A DNA stretch of 64,000 nt. Origin: Datnioides undecimradiatus. Taxonomy: Eukaryota > Chordata > Actinopteri > Lobotiformes > Datnioididae. The notes under the pieces are model-generated. The model did no database searches. It was not told the DNA's origin and worked only from the letters and a program-made list of their open reading frames with translations. The translations under genes were made by a program, and so were the position numbers. The stretch spans positions 1,013,589 through 1,077,588 of the forward strand of contig WARS01004318.1 in NCBI GenBank assembly GCA_008933995.1, in the 5' to 3' direction. The number at the start of each line of letters is the position of its first letter. The stretch's first letter is position 1. Below, piece by piece: positions 21,289-33,249 of this stretch.

Positions 21289-21350
21289 GCAGGCTGAGCA
21301 TTTTGCGGTTATGCATTCTTTCCCAACTTCCTGACCTTGTCCAGGTCCAG
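21289..21350 (+). CDS. Candidate internal exon, unidentified
   Basis: A 62-base segment lies between a good acceptor (pyrimidine-rich tract ending CTTCCTTGCCCCAG) and a consensus donor CAG|GTGAGT. One of three frames is open and reads LSILRLCILSQLPDLVQVQ-like residues; the other two have stops. The peptide is hydrophobic and unrecognised, so this may be a non-coding exon, for example of a lncRNA, or a decoy. The calls are made from splice signals only. Confidence 0.2.
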
Positions 21351-21466
21351 GTGAGTGTAGACGGGTTCAGTCGACCCAGATGCCCGGCAGGTCTGCTTGG
21401 CCCGGGCTGTGCGGAGGCGCCCGCTGCCCCGCTGAGGGCGTGGGCGAGGAGTGTGAGGGACGCTGC

Positions 21467-21497
21467 GAGGAGGAGGAGGAGGAGGAGGAAGAGAGGA
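21467..21497 (+). repeat. (GGA)n purine tract
   Basis: GAG/GGA array. Confidence 0.92.
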
Positions 21498-21599
21498 CAT
21501 TCCTTGGCCTCAGGTGAAGCCGGGCGCAGTGCCGCAGTGCCGGACGCACACTGAGAGCAGGAATATATAAACACACTGAGCTGCAAGCTGCACCCGCTG

Positions 21600-21628
21600 A
21601 CACACACACACACTCACACACACACAGA
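21600..21628. repeat. Interrupted (CA)n
   Basis: CA array interrupted by CT. Confidence 0.9.
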
Positions 21629-21919
21629 GTCAGGACAAACATGCACCGGCATGCATATGCACAAAGACCTGCTTGGATGTACGCATGCAAATCATATTCA
21701 TAACAAGGCCGAATGTAAATAAACAGGATGAGTAACGTGCTCACGTCTGGCGCAAACACACACACGGGCCCGGTTCAACTACACAGGTACTGCTTTCCTG
21801 TATTTATATCACAGATACAACTCCAACACACTGTGGGGTTTTACAGCACACTGCCATCCTCCTGCTGCTACTTCCGGTAACGACAGCCAAGGCCCCAGCT
21901 CTAAAGAAAGAGCGAAGCC

Positions 21920-22303
21920 ATGGATCAGGCCTGCACGCCTGCCAACACTAACCACCACCACCACCGCCAGCACCCCCCCTCCCTACAGGACCATACTGCC
22001 CCTCACATAAACCCACTCAGCTCCAGCAGCAAAGCACAAAAGGATGTGGGAAGAACTGTGGCAGGTGTCCCGAAACGGAGTGGACACACATGCACGACAA
22101 AATATTTTGCTGATTCAAACACAAAGCTGAGAACAGAAGAAGATGTGGGTGCAAAGTTGCACATCGACATCCAATACTGTGCAGAAAAAGAGCCCAAGAA
22201 GTACGGCATTCAATACTTCCTCCAGATTATTTTTATTTCTGTCAGGTTGGAAAAGCCTCTGAAGGAGAAGTTGGACCATCTCAGGACACGAAAAAACCCT
22301 TAG
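21920..22303 (+). other. Open frame of 127 codons, doubtful
   Basis: The start codon lies in a good vertebrate context (GAAGCCATGG). The product begins MDQACTPANT, has a run of four histidines near residue 13 and no recognisable domain, signal peptide or membrane segment. No donor or poly-A signal supports it, and no splice partner is evident. I lean to a chance frame and keep it only because of its start context. Confidence 0.1.
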
Positions 22304-22309
22304 TCAATG

Positions 22310-23740
22310 ATAAAGGAAGTAGCGCTGAAGCTAATCGATAGTTTTATATTAACAATGAATCAAAGCGCTGCTTCTGGGCCCTTGCAAGGACAAACCTGCA
22401 GAGAATTAACAGCATCTCTGCAGCTCTGCTCGGCTCTTTAGCCTCGTGCAGCTCATGCTTTGTCTTACAGCGTGTTGTCAGCCTCGCGGCTCGCACGCAG
22501 TCGACTGTTTTCAACGCACAAGCTCAGGTGAACCCGCCCAAGGCTGCCCGCCCGGCAACAAGAAGCACGCGGACAGAGCCGACGGCCGAGCAGCCAAAGA
22601 CCAAAACAGAGCTGGAAACACGACGCTGATGTGATGATGGAGTCAATCTGTGTCTGCAGGATGATGAATCAAAAGCCCCAGCGACAGATTAACTGCAGTC
22701 ATTACAGCTTTTATATTAATGAAATCAATCACAGCTGATGCTAATGACATTAGTGACACATGCACAAATATCCCTCGGACTTCGGTTTCCTGCAGGTCGA
22801 GTTTGCAGACGCTCTACATGTCGTTTTATTCCCAGAACGTATTATCATTATTCCACAGTGTGAATTATCTTTATTATCACCTGGAAAATACAACGTCTTA
22901 AGTGTTTTTGTGTAAGAAAGCAGCCTTCTGAGTGTCTTTGGATCGTTATGTAAGTGCGTAATCTACATAAAAAAGGTCTATTTTCTTCTCAGCTCCACAA
23001 TTTACAACACCAGCCATATTGGATGAAATGTTGATGAGAAAAGGGTAAGAGTTGTTACGATGCTTCCCATGCAAAAGGCTGTGGGCCTGAGACCGAGTGC
23101 AATGAACAGACAGCTCCCCGTGGACAACACATACTAAACTAACTGACTTGCAAACTTTTACTTTTAAAAATTGATTTAATTTTCCTGTGAAATGTTGTAA
23201 ATTGATTGTTTTTGTCCGACCCACGGTCCGGAAGCTCAAGATGGCCCGTTTGCAGAGTCACGAAACAAAAAAACACAGCAGAGCTCTGAAACGCTGCAGC
23301 CGGAGACTGTTTCCAGCTGGTTTAAAGGAGTAAAAGCTGCAGAAAATACCGGAAATAAAGGAGTTAAACTGTGTTTTAGCGATAAATATTCAACTGCATA
23401 TGTCTTTATGATATCAGGTGCAGCTCACGGGGACTGGATTACACGTTGTTTGTGAATAAAAGGCCACGCGGAGGCAGAGGAGGAGGAACACGCTCCGACA
23501 CCCTCACGCCCTCACGCAGAGTGACAGAGGAGAGGGATCTGTCGAGGAGACGTTGCCTTGGCCTCAGAAGATGGCTTCTCCTCCAGAGCGGCGGGAGTCA
23601 GGAGACTCAGCGCTGGCTGGCGCCGGGTTAGCTCCATTTGGCAACCAGCAGGCCGAGCTGGCCTCGGCGTGTTCACAAATGAGCGTGGAAGGGAAAAGGT
23701 GATGATGTGTGCGCGGCGGCGAAGCCAGCGGAGTCATTAT
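22310..23740. other. Non-coding DNA, no gene seen
   Basis: Mixed sequence. AT-rich piece at 22685-22910 has several TTAT/ATTA cores. No exon, RNA gene or named repeat is apparent. Confidence 0.5.
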
Positions 23741-23865
23741 GAGAATCCATCATGACTTATTATCACCACAACTGATCGTATCATCCACGCGCACGCGGCC
23801 GTACTGTTCTGGGATGACAGCCTCTTATTTTCTCGGTACAAACGCTGATAGAAATGAGAGGCTTG

Positions 23866-23892
23866 TTGTTGCCGCCGCCGCCGCCGCCCCCG
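23866..23892 (+). repeat. (GCC)n trinucleotide tract
   Basis: Seven GCC units extended by CCC. On the minus strand this gives poly-arginine in a chance frame. Confidence 0.85.
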
Positions 23893-23969
23893 CAGCCCCC
23901 AACCCGGCCCGATCATGAGATACACGCAGTAAAACCGCACGCCTGCTCGTCTGATGACAATGACCTCCC

Positions 23970-24240
23970 CGACTCCGCCGCCTGTTTTCAGGAAGTGTCT
24001 TTCTGACAGGCTGACACGCTGCTGCGCCTCGTCGTGGAAGACAATTCCAATCAGGGCCTCATTCAGATAGCGCCATTCAGAAAACAGGAACAATGGAATA
24101 ACTGAAGTCTATCATGTTCTGCCATGTAAAACAACCTTTGGGCTAATTGTTCCCAATTAGGTGGCTGACACAAAGGGAGGCTGACAAGCACACAGGTGCC
24201 TGTCTGGCTGACTGTCTCTCAGAGGAGTGTGCGCTTGCTA
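23970..24240. promoter_or_regulatory. Strong CNE-like block
   Basis: Contains GACAATTCCAATCAGGGCC, CATTCAGATAGCGCC, GGAACAATGGAATAAC (SOX core AACAATGG), and TTGTTCCCAATTAGG. The block is unique, balanced and about 250 bases long. The inverted pair AACAATGG...ATTGTTCC spaced about 55 bases apart is notable. Confidence 0.42.
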
Positions 24241-24349
24241 CTTTAGCTTTGTTAGCGTCACGCGGCTCTCGGTGCATCTCCGCACATCAAACCAGAGCCT
24301 GAAGAAGAAGAAAAAGAAGTGGTGTGATTTATAATGAAACAAAAAACCT

Positions 24350-24383
24350 GAGGAGGAGGAGGAGGAGGAGGAGGAGGAGGAGG
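24350..24383 (+). repeat. (GGA)n purine tract
   Basis: Eleven GGA units, preceded by a GAAGAA stretch at 24300-24318. Confidence 0.95.
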
Positions 24384-24449
24384 GAGCCAGGCAGCAAGGA
24401 CTTTTTCTTCCTCTCTGTTTTTTTTTTGCTCTCTCTCCCACCAAAACAT

Positions 24450-25860
24450 GTTGATCGAGCCGAGTGAATTATTCAGGGTGTCAGCCTGACTCTCGCTGGG
24501 ATGCAGCTATAATGTACATTTGCTTCAGGGCTCAGCAAAAGTTTGTGGTGATTCGGACAAGAAGTGGAGAAGTAACTCGGCTGAAAAACTGCGCGGTTCC
24601 TGTCTGTCAACCGGAAAACGTGCGGTTGTTGTTTTTCCGTTTATTTTCCCAGACAAGTTAAAGCCGTGAGCAGCGGGAAAATGCTTATTCACCACTGGGT
24701 TCTCCAGTAAAAACCAAGTAAAGTCAAGATTTGCCTCTTATCATGTCTGGACTGACCTGCGTTCACATTAAAGTCACATTAAAAGGGTAAGGGGGAGGCA
24801 CTTCTCCACAGACTGTGTATTACCTGCAGCTAAGCAATGCCCCGCTGTAGACAGGGTCAGCAGCAAAAAGGATTTTAGGCACCTATGAATATAATTTTTA
24901 AGTGTGCACCGTATTTAGAATAGTTTGATGGCTTTACTTTGCTGAAAACAAACACAAGCTGTTGCACAGTTCTGCAAAAGCACCAGACTCCTTTGACAAA
25001 AACAACAATTTAAGCCTGCAGGACAAAGGGCGTTGCTGGTTTACTTCTGCCACAAAGTGTCAGTTTGTTTGTGTTTTTGTGTGACTTTGGTGAATCCAGA
25101 CTAACTTGTTGAACACACTCACACAAAACACGAACAAACGCACTGATTGAAGCGGCGGTAAGCCTGCCGCACTTGTCGTTGTGTCTTGGGAGCTTAAATT
25201 TGTGTTTTTGTCAATGGAGTCTGGTGCATTTGGAGACATATACAGCAAAGGGGAGGCGTCAGTTTCTATTTAAAAAGCTCTTTAAAAGATCGCTTCAAGT
25301 GAAAATACTCTAAATATAGTGCTCAATTAAACTGCTAATGACTCTTTAAGGTGCCTAAAATACATTTAGCATCTGAAACTCTCCCAAAAAACCGAAACTA
25401 CCCCATTAACACCCATCGCAGACAGTCCTGAAACCCATTTTGACAACCCCACTCCAGGTTTTCTGTGTCTGCTACTTCATTTAGGAAAATGTGCCACTTA
25501 AGGGCAAGATAAACCAGAATAATTAAGAAGATAACATGATTCAGGACCTTTTGACCCTCTGTCCTCGTAATTCCCCTAAAAAAAAACGATTGAACCGACA
25601 TGCATCGAATGCGGGACCTTGGGGATTTGGAGTCTGGGTCCTGCTTTGTCTCTTCCCATTGAATCGGTGCATGAAGAGCAGCTCTCACAGCTAAACAGCT
25701 TTCAGGAACACACCTCTCCATAATTCAGATTAGATTTTTGGTGTTTTGCACGTTTATTTTTATTTTTCAAAGGATTTTTGTCGCTTCTGTTCCTCGGTCT
25801 TTGTGTATTCATCTGCAACACGATAACGGGCGGCGGGATACGTCGCTTCTCCTTCTCTTC
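24450..25860. other. Non-coding DNA, no gene seen
   Basis: AT-leaning unique sequence. Open frames are short and unrecognised. No named repeat is visible. Confidence 0.5.
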
Positions 25861-25879
25861 CTTTGCAAAAAAACCCCAA

Positions 25880-26130
25880 AAACCCATCTCCAGCGCCTCC
25901 TGATTTGAATATTGACTTGACATGATGAGACCTTCCCCTTGAATCTGCTCAGTAGACACAAACTGGTGCCATTCATCACTAAAGTGAAGATATAAAACGA
26001 AGGCTGACATCTAAATGATTCCTCCCGATCCCCCATATTTCACAGGAGGCCTGCTAATATGAGTGTTGACATTTAAATGAACATTCTCATCTATGGGAAG
26101 GTCTAATTTGATCAATGCAAAAATCCAAAA
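25880..26130. promoter_or_regulatory. Strong CNE-like block
   Basis: Contains TTTGAATATTGACTTGAC, GAAGATATAAAACG, GGCCTGCTAATATGAG, TTGACATTTAAATGAAC and GGTCTAATTTGATCAATGC. These are homeodomain cores with a possible TCF/LEF core. Low CpG, no repeats and no exon structure. Confidence 0.45.
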
Positions 26131-26143
26131 AGAGGACCTCCTC

Positions 26144-26166
26144 TGCACACACACACACACACACAG
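26144..26166. repeat. (CA)n microsatellite
   Basis: Ten CA units, then a diverged CA tail to 26187. Confidence 0.93.
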
Positions 26167-26439
26167 ACGCGCACATGCACACACATAGTGATGTGCATCT
26201 CCCCGTACATCTGTCACCTTCATGAAAGGAGACCTCCTGGTGACCTGGCCCCCATAAAAACAAGTCGCTGCTCACCGATTCACTGCAGGCTGCCTGCATC
26301 TGAGCCTCATTCGCCACCGACGCGGCTTTCATCCAGCATGGCTGCAGGCAGCGGGGGGAACATACAGTACAGCGACTTCACAGAGACATGTGACTGCAGA
26401 CAGAGACAAGTACACAGAGATACGAACAAAACGCTTTGC

Positions 26440-26461
26440 GGCGGTGGCGGCGGCGGCGGCG
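26440..26461 (+). repeat. (GGC)n trinucleotide tract
   Basis: About six GGC/GGT units. Confidence 0.85.
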
Positions 26462-26479
26462 TAAACCGAGATAAAGATC

Positions 26480-28065
26480 CTGCTGTTCTGCAATAAATCT
26501 CCCTCAGACCTGCAACAAAATCTCTGTTTTCTTATCCCGAAAAAGGTGTTACGATGGATTTCACGAGGCCAGCGAGGCGCATCATTTCCTCTTTGCCTTT
26601 GTAACAACTTTTCACTTATTTTCCCAAATGAGCGACTACACAGGAAATGATGAAATCTCCTGACAATGTCATTCGTGATGCACAGAGAGGCAACAAGGAG
26701 CAACTCGAGGCAACCCACCAGAGAGGACAGACGGAGCTAAATCAGACGCTAACATTTCAAATCCAGATCTTCGGCAATATTCAGACTCTTATTTTCATTT
26801 TCTCTTTGTGCGTTTGCTCAAACCTTCCTGCGTCACGCTGCACCCGGTCCCTAAAACCCTCCATGTTACATATTTCGGTACAGTTTACGTGAGGATCGCC
26901 TCAACAGATCGTGCAAAGCTTCACAGTTTAAGATATAAAACCCAACTTTCTGACCAGCTCTCACTGAGAAACACAAACGTTGTGTTCATGAGGCGGATCA
27001 AACTGCAGATGCTGTTGGTGCTGCGAGCGCTGCACATGCTGCAGCCTGCGGGTGCATTTGGCGGCTGTGTGCACAGGATTACGGGCGCACGACGTCCATA
27101 CTAAAGTGGCACGTACGTGACAGGTGATCCATCTCCGCTTAAACCCTGAGCTCCCCACGACGCCGGCGGGATTCAGATGGGAAAGACTTACGATCAGCTG
27201 GAGACTGAGAGCCGAAATCCAGCGGCATCCAGGGCGGCCTCTTACGGGCGACTCCCCGACTCTGCCGACGCATTAACCCGATATCCACGCAGAGTGACCG
27301 CAGAACCTCTTTGACCACATCAGCGGCTCATAGCATCAATAAAAAATGAGATAAATATGTTTTTAATCTATTGTTTGCAGCATTTTGTCATTAAAAGAGA
27401 AAACATCTGCAGTGTTTCACCATCAGCAGCTCCTAAAACCTGTCGCCTGCACGCCGCGCTATTAGCAAGTTTGCAGCTGCGCCGCTAATGAGCTAGCTGA
27501 CGTTAGCAATGCACCTTACCCAGACGGATGTTTGTGCGCCGGGTCATTCAGAAGCTCATACATGCAGCGGTTTAAGTTTATACGTTACGGACGTGACCTG
27601 TTGATGCAGGACTGGATTCGCTGCGTTGAAGTAAGTGCATCCACGCAGTCCACAGGCTGTCGAATTAATGAAACCAGCAGACCTCAGCCGGACTTTATCG
27701 GCTGAGAAACTCTTTCTTAATTAAATATGTTCAGTTTTTTGTTTCTGCAGTTAATTCAGCTTTATTTACACAGCCCACTAATTATAATTCCCCTTAATAA
27801 GCAATTAGGGTTTTTATTTTTTTATTTTTAGTTTGATTTGCCAGCTTTGTTTCACTGGATGTGTCTGATTTTGTTTTCTCGCGCTGATGTGCTGCACAGC
27901 CCCCCAGCGAGTGGCTCCAGCGTACTTTTATACAGCTCGTGCACGGTGTAAAGATAAATATGCATTGTGTTTCGCTGCCGGTGCTCAACTCGTTAATAAA
28001 CGCTTTTGCAAAAGATGAGTCAGAACGGTTTGAACAGATCAGTCACCTCTAAACCACAGGAAACA
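26480..28065. other. Non-coding DNA, no gene seen
   Basis: Mixed sequence. TAATTAAATATG at 27718-27729 and GCCCACTAATTATAATTCCCC near 27773-27793 are homeodomain-core clusters. GCTAGCTGACGTTAGC near 27491 recalls the GCTAGC-type repeats at 3.2, 34.0 and 42.2 kb. No gene is evident. Confidence 0.5.
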
Positions 28066-28072
28066 TGGTCGT

Positions 28073-28098
28073 CAGCAGCAGCAGCAGCAGCAGCAGCA
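28073..28098 (+). repeat. (CAG)n trinucleotide repeat
   Basis: Eight or nine uninterrupted CAG units, ending at CATT. No coding frame supports a glutamine tract. Confidence 0.95.
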
Positions 28099-28486
28099 TT
28101 AAACACTAAGCTCCTCTGTAAGATATAAAACACAGTAAATGGTAAAATTATGAAGTGTTTGTGCTGCAGATGATATTTTTAAAATCTGATTATCATCTGT
28201 GCCTTTGCTGCTTTTCTGGGTTTTTATTTCACCCCCGCTGTAATGACCGCTATTCGAACGGTAACTCATAAAAATCCTGGGAAGCTCTGCAAGAAAACAG
28301 GAAAGCGGCGCATTAGTTGAATTATAAATCAAACAAAATACCATAATTTATCTAAGATGCATTCGCAGCCTCGCTCCCGGCGCTTTCCCCGCGTGAAATA
28401 ATAAACAGGGAAACGCCGCCGTGTCTCCTCACGCCCCGTTCAGAGCCGCCATCCTAAATATAACATGTGGAGCTGCAGCCTCACCT

Positions 28487-28491
<5 letters not shown>

Positions 28492-28517
<26 letters not shown>

Positions 28518-28518
28518 C
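28492..28518. repeat. (CA)n microsatellite
   Basis: Thirteen CA units. Confidence 0.95.
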
Positions 28519-28689
28519 CACTCAGACGCGCACATCAATCGACAGCGTATCAACACCCACTGTGGCCTCCCGCCTGCTCATGAGAATGTGTCACCTCTCG
28601 TGGCACCCGGAGCAGATAGCAGGAGGCCGAACCAGAGTGTTTAACTCGGGCTCCAGTGAATGGCTGTAGGTCACCACTGTATCATCTCA

Positions 28690-28725
<36 letters not shown>

Positions 28726-28749
28726 CCGCGCTCACACACACACACACAG
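28690..28749. repeat. Two adjacent (CA)n arrays
   Basis: CA arrays at 28690-28723 and 28731-28749 separated by GCCCGCGCT. Confidence 0.95.
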
Positions 28750-28754
28750 GCGGG

Positions 28755-29290
28755 AGCTGCCAGGTGGCTTTTATTCGACTTTAATGTGGAGAAATATTAG
28801 ATTTTTCCTGGGCAGTCTAAATCCTTCCCCTGGGCTCCCAGATAGCCCCGCAAAACCGTCCACAGAAGACGGGTCAATAAGAGCCCTGATGCCAAATCTC
28901 CTTAAACTCGCTCTTTATTCATGAATATGTGCTGAAACAATCTTTTGGAGGTATTAGGGAGTTTGTGAACAGAGCGCGGGCCTCTCTAATCCACTTTAGT
29001 TAACACTTTGGACAGAAATTTAAACACGCTCGCCGCGGCACTTTAAGCCCATAAGGAGGATAAATGATGTGCCACCTTTGGCTGTTCCGGCTGCGGAGGC
29101 GACATTTTTACTTTTCTAATCATCGGTGTGTTATTGTTGAAGTAATTAGGCTACCTACTGTAGGTATAATTACTGCAAACAAATGAGACCGCGGCGGCAG
29201 CGATCCGGAGCCCCCGACTCGTGGGCTTCGCCATCGGTGCGCTCGCTTCATGCAGTAAAGAGGATGTGCCAGACTTGATTTGGTTGCATG
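28755..29290. promoter_or_regulatory. Strong CNE-like block
   Basis: Over 400 bases of unique sequence: GACTTTAATGTGGAGAAATA, GGTCAATAAGAGCCCTGATG, TTCATGAATATGTGCTG, AACAATCTTTTGG, CTAATCCACTTTAGTTAAC and, near 29140-29170, an inverted TAATTAGGCTACC/GGTATAATTA pair. Mixed homeodomain, POU-like and SOX cores. The frames crossing 29120-29431 are GC-driven. Confidence 0.43.
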
Positions 29291-29299
29291 TGTAAAATG

Positions 29300-30720
29300 A
29301 ACACGTTTAAGTCCTCCCTCGCCCCGCGCCGCGCTCTGACCGCGCCGCACACCCTGACCTTTCAGCTCCTTCCCCCGCCAGTCGACTTTGCTCGTTTTTC
29401 GCAGTCGTCTAAAAGAGCCTCCGCGGTTCACAGGCTGGCCCAGTTTCCAGCTGTTGGGCTAAAATTGATTCTCAGCTGGTGTTTTCTGAACTAAAATCCT
29501 GTATAGAAAACTTTAGGCTTACTCCTGCAGCAGCGGCTCAGTGTAAAAAGCGGAGGAGGCTGCCAATCCGCCGCCGTTTCTCCTCCGGTTAATTACACCG
29601 GCGTGTCAAAACTCACTCGCTAATGAGTATTAATGCCAAAATAAAGCACGTTTCACCTTTTTCGCTTCGCTTTCCTTTGGGGTTTTTTTTTTTGTGGAAT
29701 CGGGTTAATCGCTCTCAGAAGACGGACCCGGACTCAGCTTCGGCGTCATTAAGGCCGCTAAATCAAAGCCGGAGCTGTCACCGTGACCACGAATCAAGCC
29801 CGGGAAACGCTAAGAGGCGGTGAGAAGGTGGAAAAGAGAGAGATAGAGCCGCCGCTGAAGAAACAATCAGCCCTAACGGAGAAACACAGCACCGACTTAT
29901 TGATTGATTGACACGTTTTCTCGGGCAATCACAACAGCAAGTCGCCGGCCTCACACTGAAAACACATGGAATCACTGTAAGAAACTGAGTTTAATGATGT
30001 TTTTGCATCTTTTAGCTCATCGCCGAGGTCAGACGCTCAAAAGATGCTGTACTCTCAGCTTGTTCTCCTCTTCTACAGCAACAACACAAGGTTATATCGC
30101 AGATTCCAACATTTAATTGTATTAAAGCAACAACAGGAAGTCTTCAGTTAGATCAGCGTTGTCCTCTCCAACCAAACGTCATTCTGTGATGTCTGATTTT
30201 GTTGTTTCCCTTAACGAGGCTGTTTAAGCAGTTCTACACGTGCTGATGTTAAATCAGTTGAACAGAAGACTCAGTTTTATATATTAAAAGGCAGTTTTGG
30301 CAGAAAATAAACACCAAATCATAATTATAACCAAAAATGACGCGCTGCTGTTATTTACAGTCAGTCTGTGACACATTCCCAGAGTTCAGTGTCTGTTTAT
30401 TTCCCTCCATCACAGTAAAATTAGGACTGCAGCACTGATTTAAGTTAAAACTCAGCTCCACAGACTAAACCTGGACTAAAACAAAACAAAAAGACTAAAA
30501 CGAGACCCAAGCGGCGCAGAGAGCAGCTGAAACTAACTTCAAAATGTTAAAATAATCAGTTTTTAATGAGTCAGACTGAGCTTTTCAAGCATCGTCGCCA
30601 TGGTTTCCCACAATCCACACCACACAGGTTTTAATGGACTCCTGCCGGCCAATCAGAAACGAGTATCTTCCGCGGCTATTCTTAGAAGAAAGCTACAAAC
30701 AAACGAGGCCACGCAACGGC
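29300..30720. other. Non-coding DNA, no gene seen
   Basis: Mixed, moderately AT-rich from 29980. No exon or named repeat. Open frames are short. Confidence 0.5.
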
Positions 30721-30721
30721 A

Positions 30722-30725
<4 letters not shown>

Positions 30726-30752
<27 letters not shown>
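30726..30752. repeat. (CA)n microsatellite
   Basis: Thirteen CA units after GCGCG. Confidence 0.95.
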
Positions 30753-30759
30753 GCAGTGG

Positions 30760-32020
30760 AACATTAAGCCTGAGCGCTGCATCCCTCTCTTAATGTAAAT
30801 ACGTGGCGTGACGGATGTGTGCGGGGGTGTGGCTGCTTATTTCGGCGCGCCTCCGTGGGCGGGGTGCACATATGTGAGTGGGTTTGTCTGTTTCGCCCCA
30901 CAGAATGACCCCACAGCAGCCGAAACTTCACACACACACACACACATGCAGAGGAATCTTAAAGACGCCGCGATCGTGCAGCGTGACCTCATGACTCTGA
31001 CGCTCCGCCCCCCCTCCTCTCTCTCTCAGAGCTCGGCGCATCTTTCCCTCTGTTTTACACTCATAATAAAATGCTCCATCCCGCTCCTACACACACCTCC
31101 TCCCCCTCCACACGTTCCCCTAATGAGATAAATTAGCGCCTTGCAACAGATGCATGGAATATACACTAATGGCCACCATCTGTCACTCATCTCTGGGAGA
31201 CGGAGTGAGAACGCGGCGCTAAATCCGATCACAAGCCCCTGGCAGAGCCCCACCGCGGCGAGGAGGAGGGAGGAAGACACGCAGAGAGAAGCAGAGGAAA
31301 GACAAAGAGGGAGAGATAAAGAGGACGGCGCAGAGCGAGGAGGGGGTGGCAGCGCGGGGGTTTAGCGCAGACTGGACCGAGGTACGGTACAGTAAGTGGT
31401 GGAGAGGCGTTGGAGCTGCAGTACAGCGGGTTAGACCTGCCGGTGATTCAGCAGCGAGCACAACAAGACTTTTTTAAGTGTCGAGGGTGGAGGGGGGGGG
31501 TTCGCTCAACTCCCTCTGGTCACTCGCGTCTCCCTAAACCGACTTCCTGAAACGCAGGAAGCTCTTCCGCTGCTCGTGTCGTGACCTTCGTGAAGCGCGA
31601 AGCCCGGCGCGTTTGTGCTGAGCGGACACTTCGCTCCTTCCTCACACGCGTTTCCTGCCGTGCATCCTTTAAATTCAACGCTCAGGGTTAAAATCAGACC
31701 GGATCCTGCACCTGACGTTAGCCGCGAGCAGCAGCATCAATATCAGTGACAGGCTGCGGGCCGTTTAGCTGCTGTGTTGGGTGCATTTAGCCACTTTAAC
31801 TCAACATCTCTGATTGATTTTGTCCATATCGCTCGGCTCTGCTTTAAACTTCAGTTTTCAATAAGCAAAGCACAAGTTCCTGTGTTGACACACGCAGACG
31901 CCGATCAGCTGATGATTGCACAGTTTGAATTTCCTCTCCCTCTGTCTTTCATCACCTCTTCTGTCCTGCTATCGATCAGTCGGGTCCGTTTCTCACTCGC
32001 GGTGCTCGGGGGTGTCGTGC
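30760..32020. other. Mixed non-coding DNA with purine-rich patch
   Basis: Purine-rich GAGGA/AAGAGG sequence at 31258-31345. AGAGGGAGTT (minus strand) at 31508 is a weak CTCF-like match. Open frames on both strands have no domains. Confidence 0.45.
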
Positions 32021-32029
32021 TCCTGCGGC

Positions 32030-32340
32030 AGGTGGAGACACAAATCCCTGCAATTTGTTGTCGGATTATGCAAATGCGGATCGGAGACCCCGTGCCGGAC
32101 TTCACGGGCGCCTTTAAATAATGCAAATGACCATTCTCCACGAGCGCTCCGTGAACTCGCTGGGAGCGGCGCGGCTTTGCACTTCACTTCAATGTCAGGA
32201 GCGAGAGAAGGAGCGCCTCTGCAGAGGGCTTAAGCAGCAGTCTGAATTGCACCATTTATGCATAAGGAACCTAAAAAAAATAAAAAATAAATAAAAAATA
32301 AAAAGCCTCCACGTCGACTCCCACTCTGGGATCCATCACA
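32030..32340. promoter_or_regulatory. CNE-like block
   Basis: Contains TTATGCAAATGCGG and AATAATGCAAATGACC, two ATGCAAAT octamers (POU sites) about 55 bases apart near 32068-32075 and 32122-32129, and TTATGCATAAGG near 32256. The POU sites are the strongest feature. An A-rich (AAAAATAAAT) tract follows at 32273-32303. Confidence 0.45.
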
Positions 32341-32499
32341 GATATTCTAATAGAGCTTCCCGTTGACGGCCGGTAATTCCCTCGGCAGCGTTCGCCGTCA
32401 GAACGGCGTGCTGCTGCAGAGCGGACGGACGTTCTGACAACCTGCCGCGGCTCTACCTGCGCAGGAGAGTCAGCTTTTCACATCTAATGTCGCCGCGAC

Positions 32500-33240
32500 G
32501 CTTCCTCTGTGCAAATAGCCACAAATCCATTTATAGAATGTAATCAGGAAGTGATATGTGGCGGCCGGCGCCGCGGCCCGCGCCGTGCATTAGCATGCGG
32601 CTTATGATGAAAGTGAAGGGAAACAATGGAGGAACAAAAAGGGCGATGAACAGGCAGACGAGCTGCGTATCTGCAACCAGGAGACATGAATCACCCGCGG
32701 AGCTCCGCTGCACCGCTTCCATGAGAACAAATGGACTAAAGCCAGGTACAATTAATCACTATTTGCATGGAGCTGGCCCTAACTCTTCTTTTTTTAAAAC
32801 CGGTTTAACTAATGACAACAAGTGGAAATTAATTACTTACTGCAAGAAAAGAAAGAGTTCTCGGAGAAGATCTGGAAATATGAGCGCTGGAATTACAAAA
32901 TAATGAAAATAAGACAAAGTGTTTGGCCGCTCCACGCCGTGGCGGCGCGATGAGATTAGATATTCACGTGGAGGGAAAGTTAAAGTGTCTCGGACGTCGT
33001 CTCGCTCGTCAAACAGAGCCACGGAAACCGCTGATCCCAATAAACTTCCCAATCCAGCAATCATAGCGCATCAACATTTCCACTGAAGGCTTCACATAAA
33101 AAGCAACTGGCCTCATAAAAGCCGTGTCAAATACGGCCAACCTCTCATAAAAGCGCTGATGAAATTCTCAGACAAAACTATAAATGGCATCTGTAGAGCA
33201 AAATAAAACGCCGCGCTTTATGGAGCCGAGCTGGAGCGCC
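32500..33240. promoter_or_regulatory. Large CNE-like block
   Basis: Over 600 bases with GTGCATTAGCATGCGGC, GGAAACAATGGAGG (SOX), GTACAATTAATCACTATTTG followed by CATGGAG (homeodomain and octamer-like ATTTGCAT), AAACCGGTTTAACTAATGAC and AAATTAATTACTTACTGC. Motif density is among the highest in the window. Chance frames at 32531-32903 show no protein features. Confidence 0.45.
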
Positions 33241-33249
33241 TCAGCCCCG

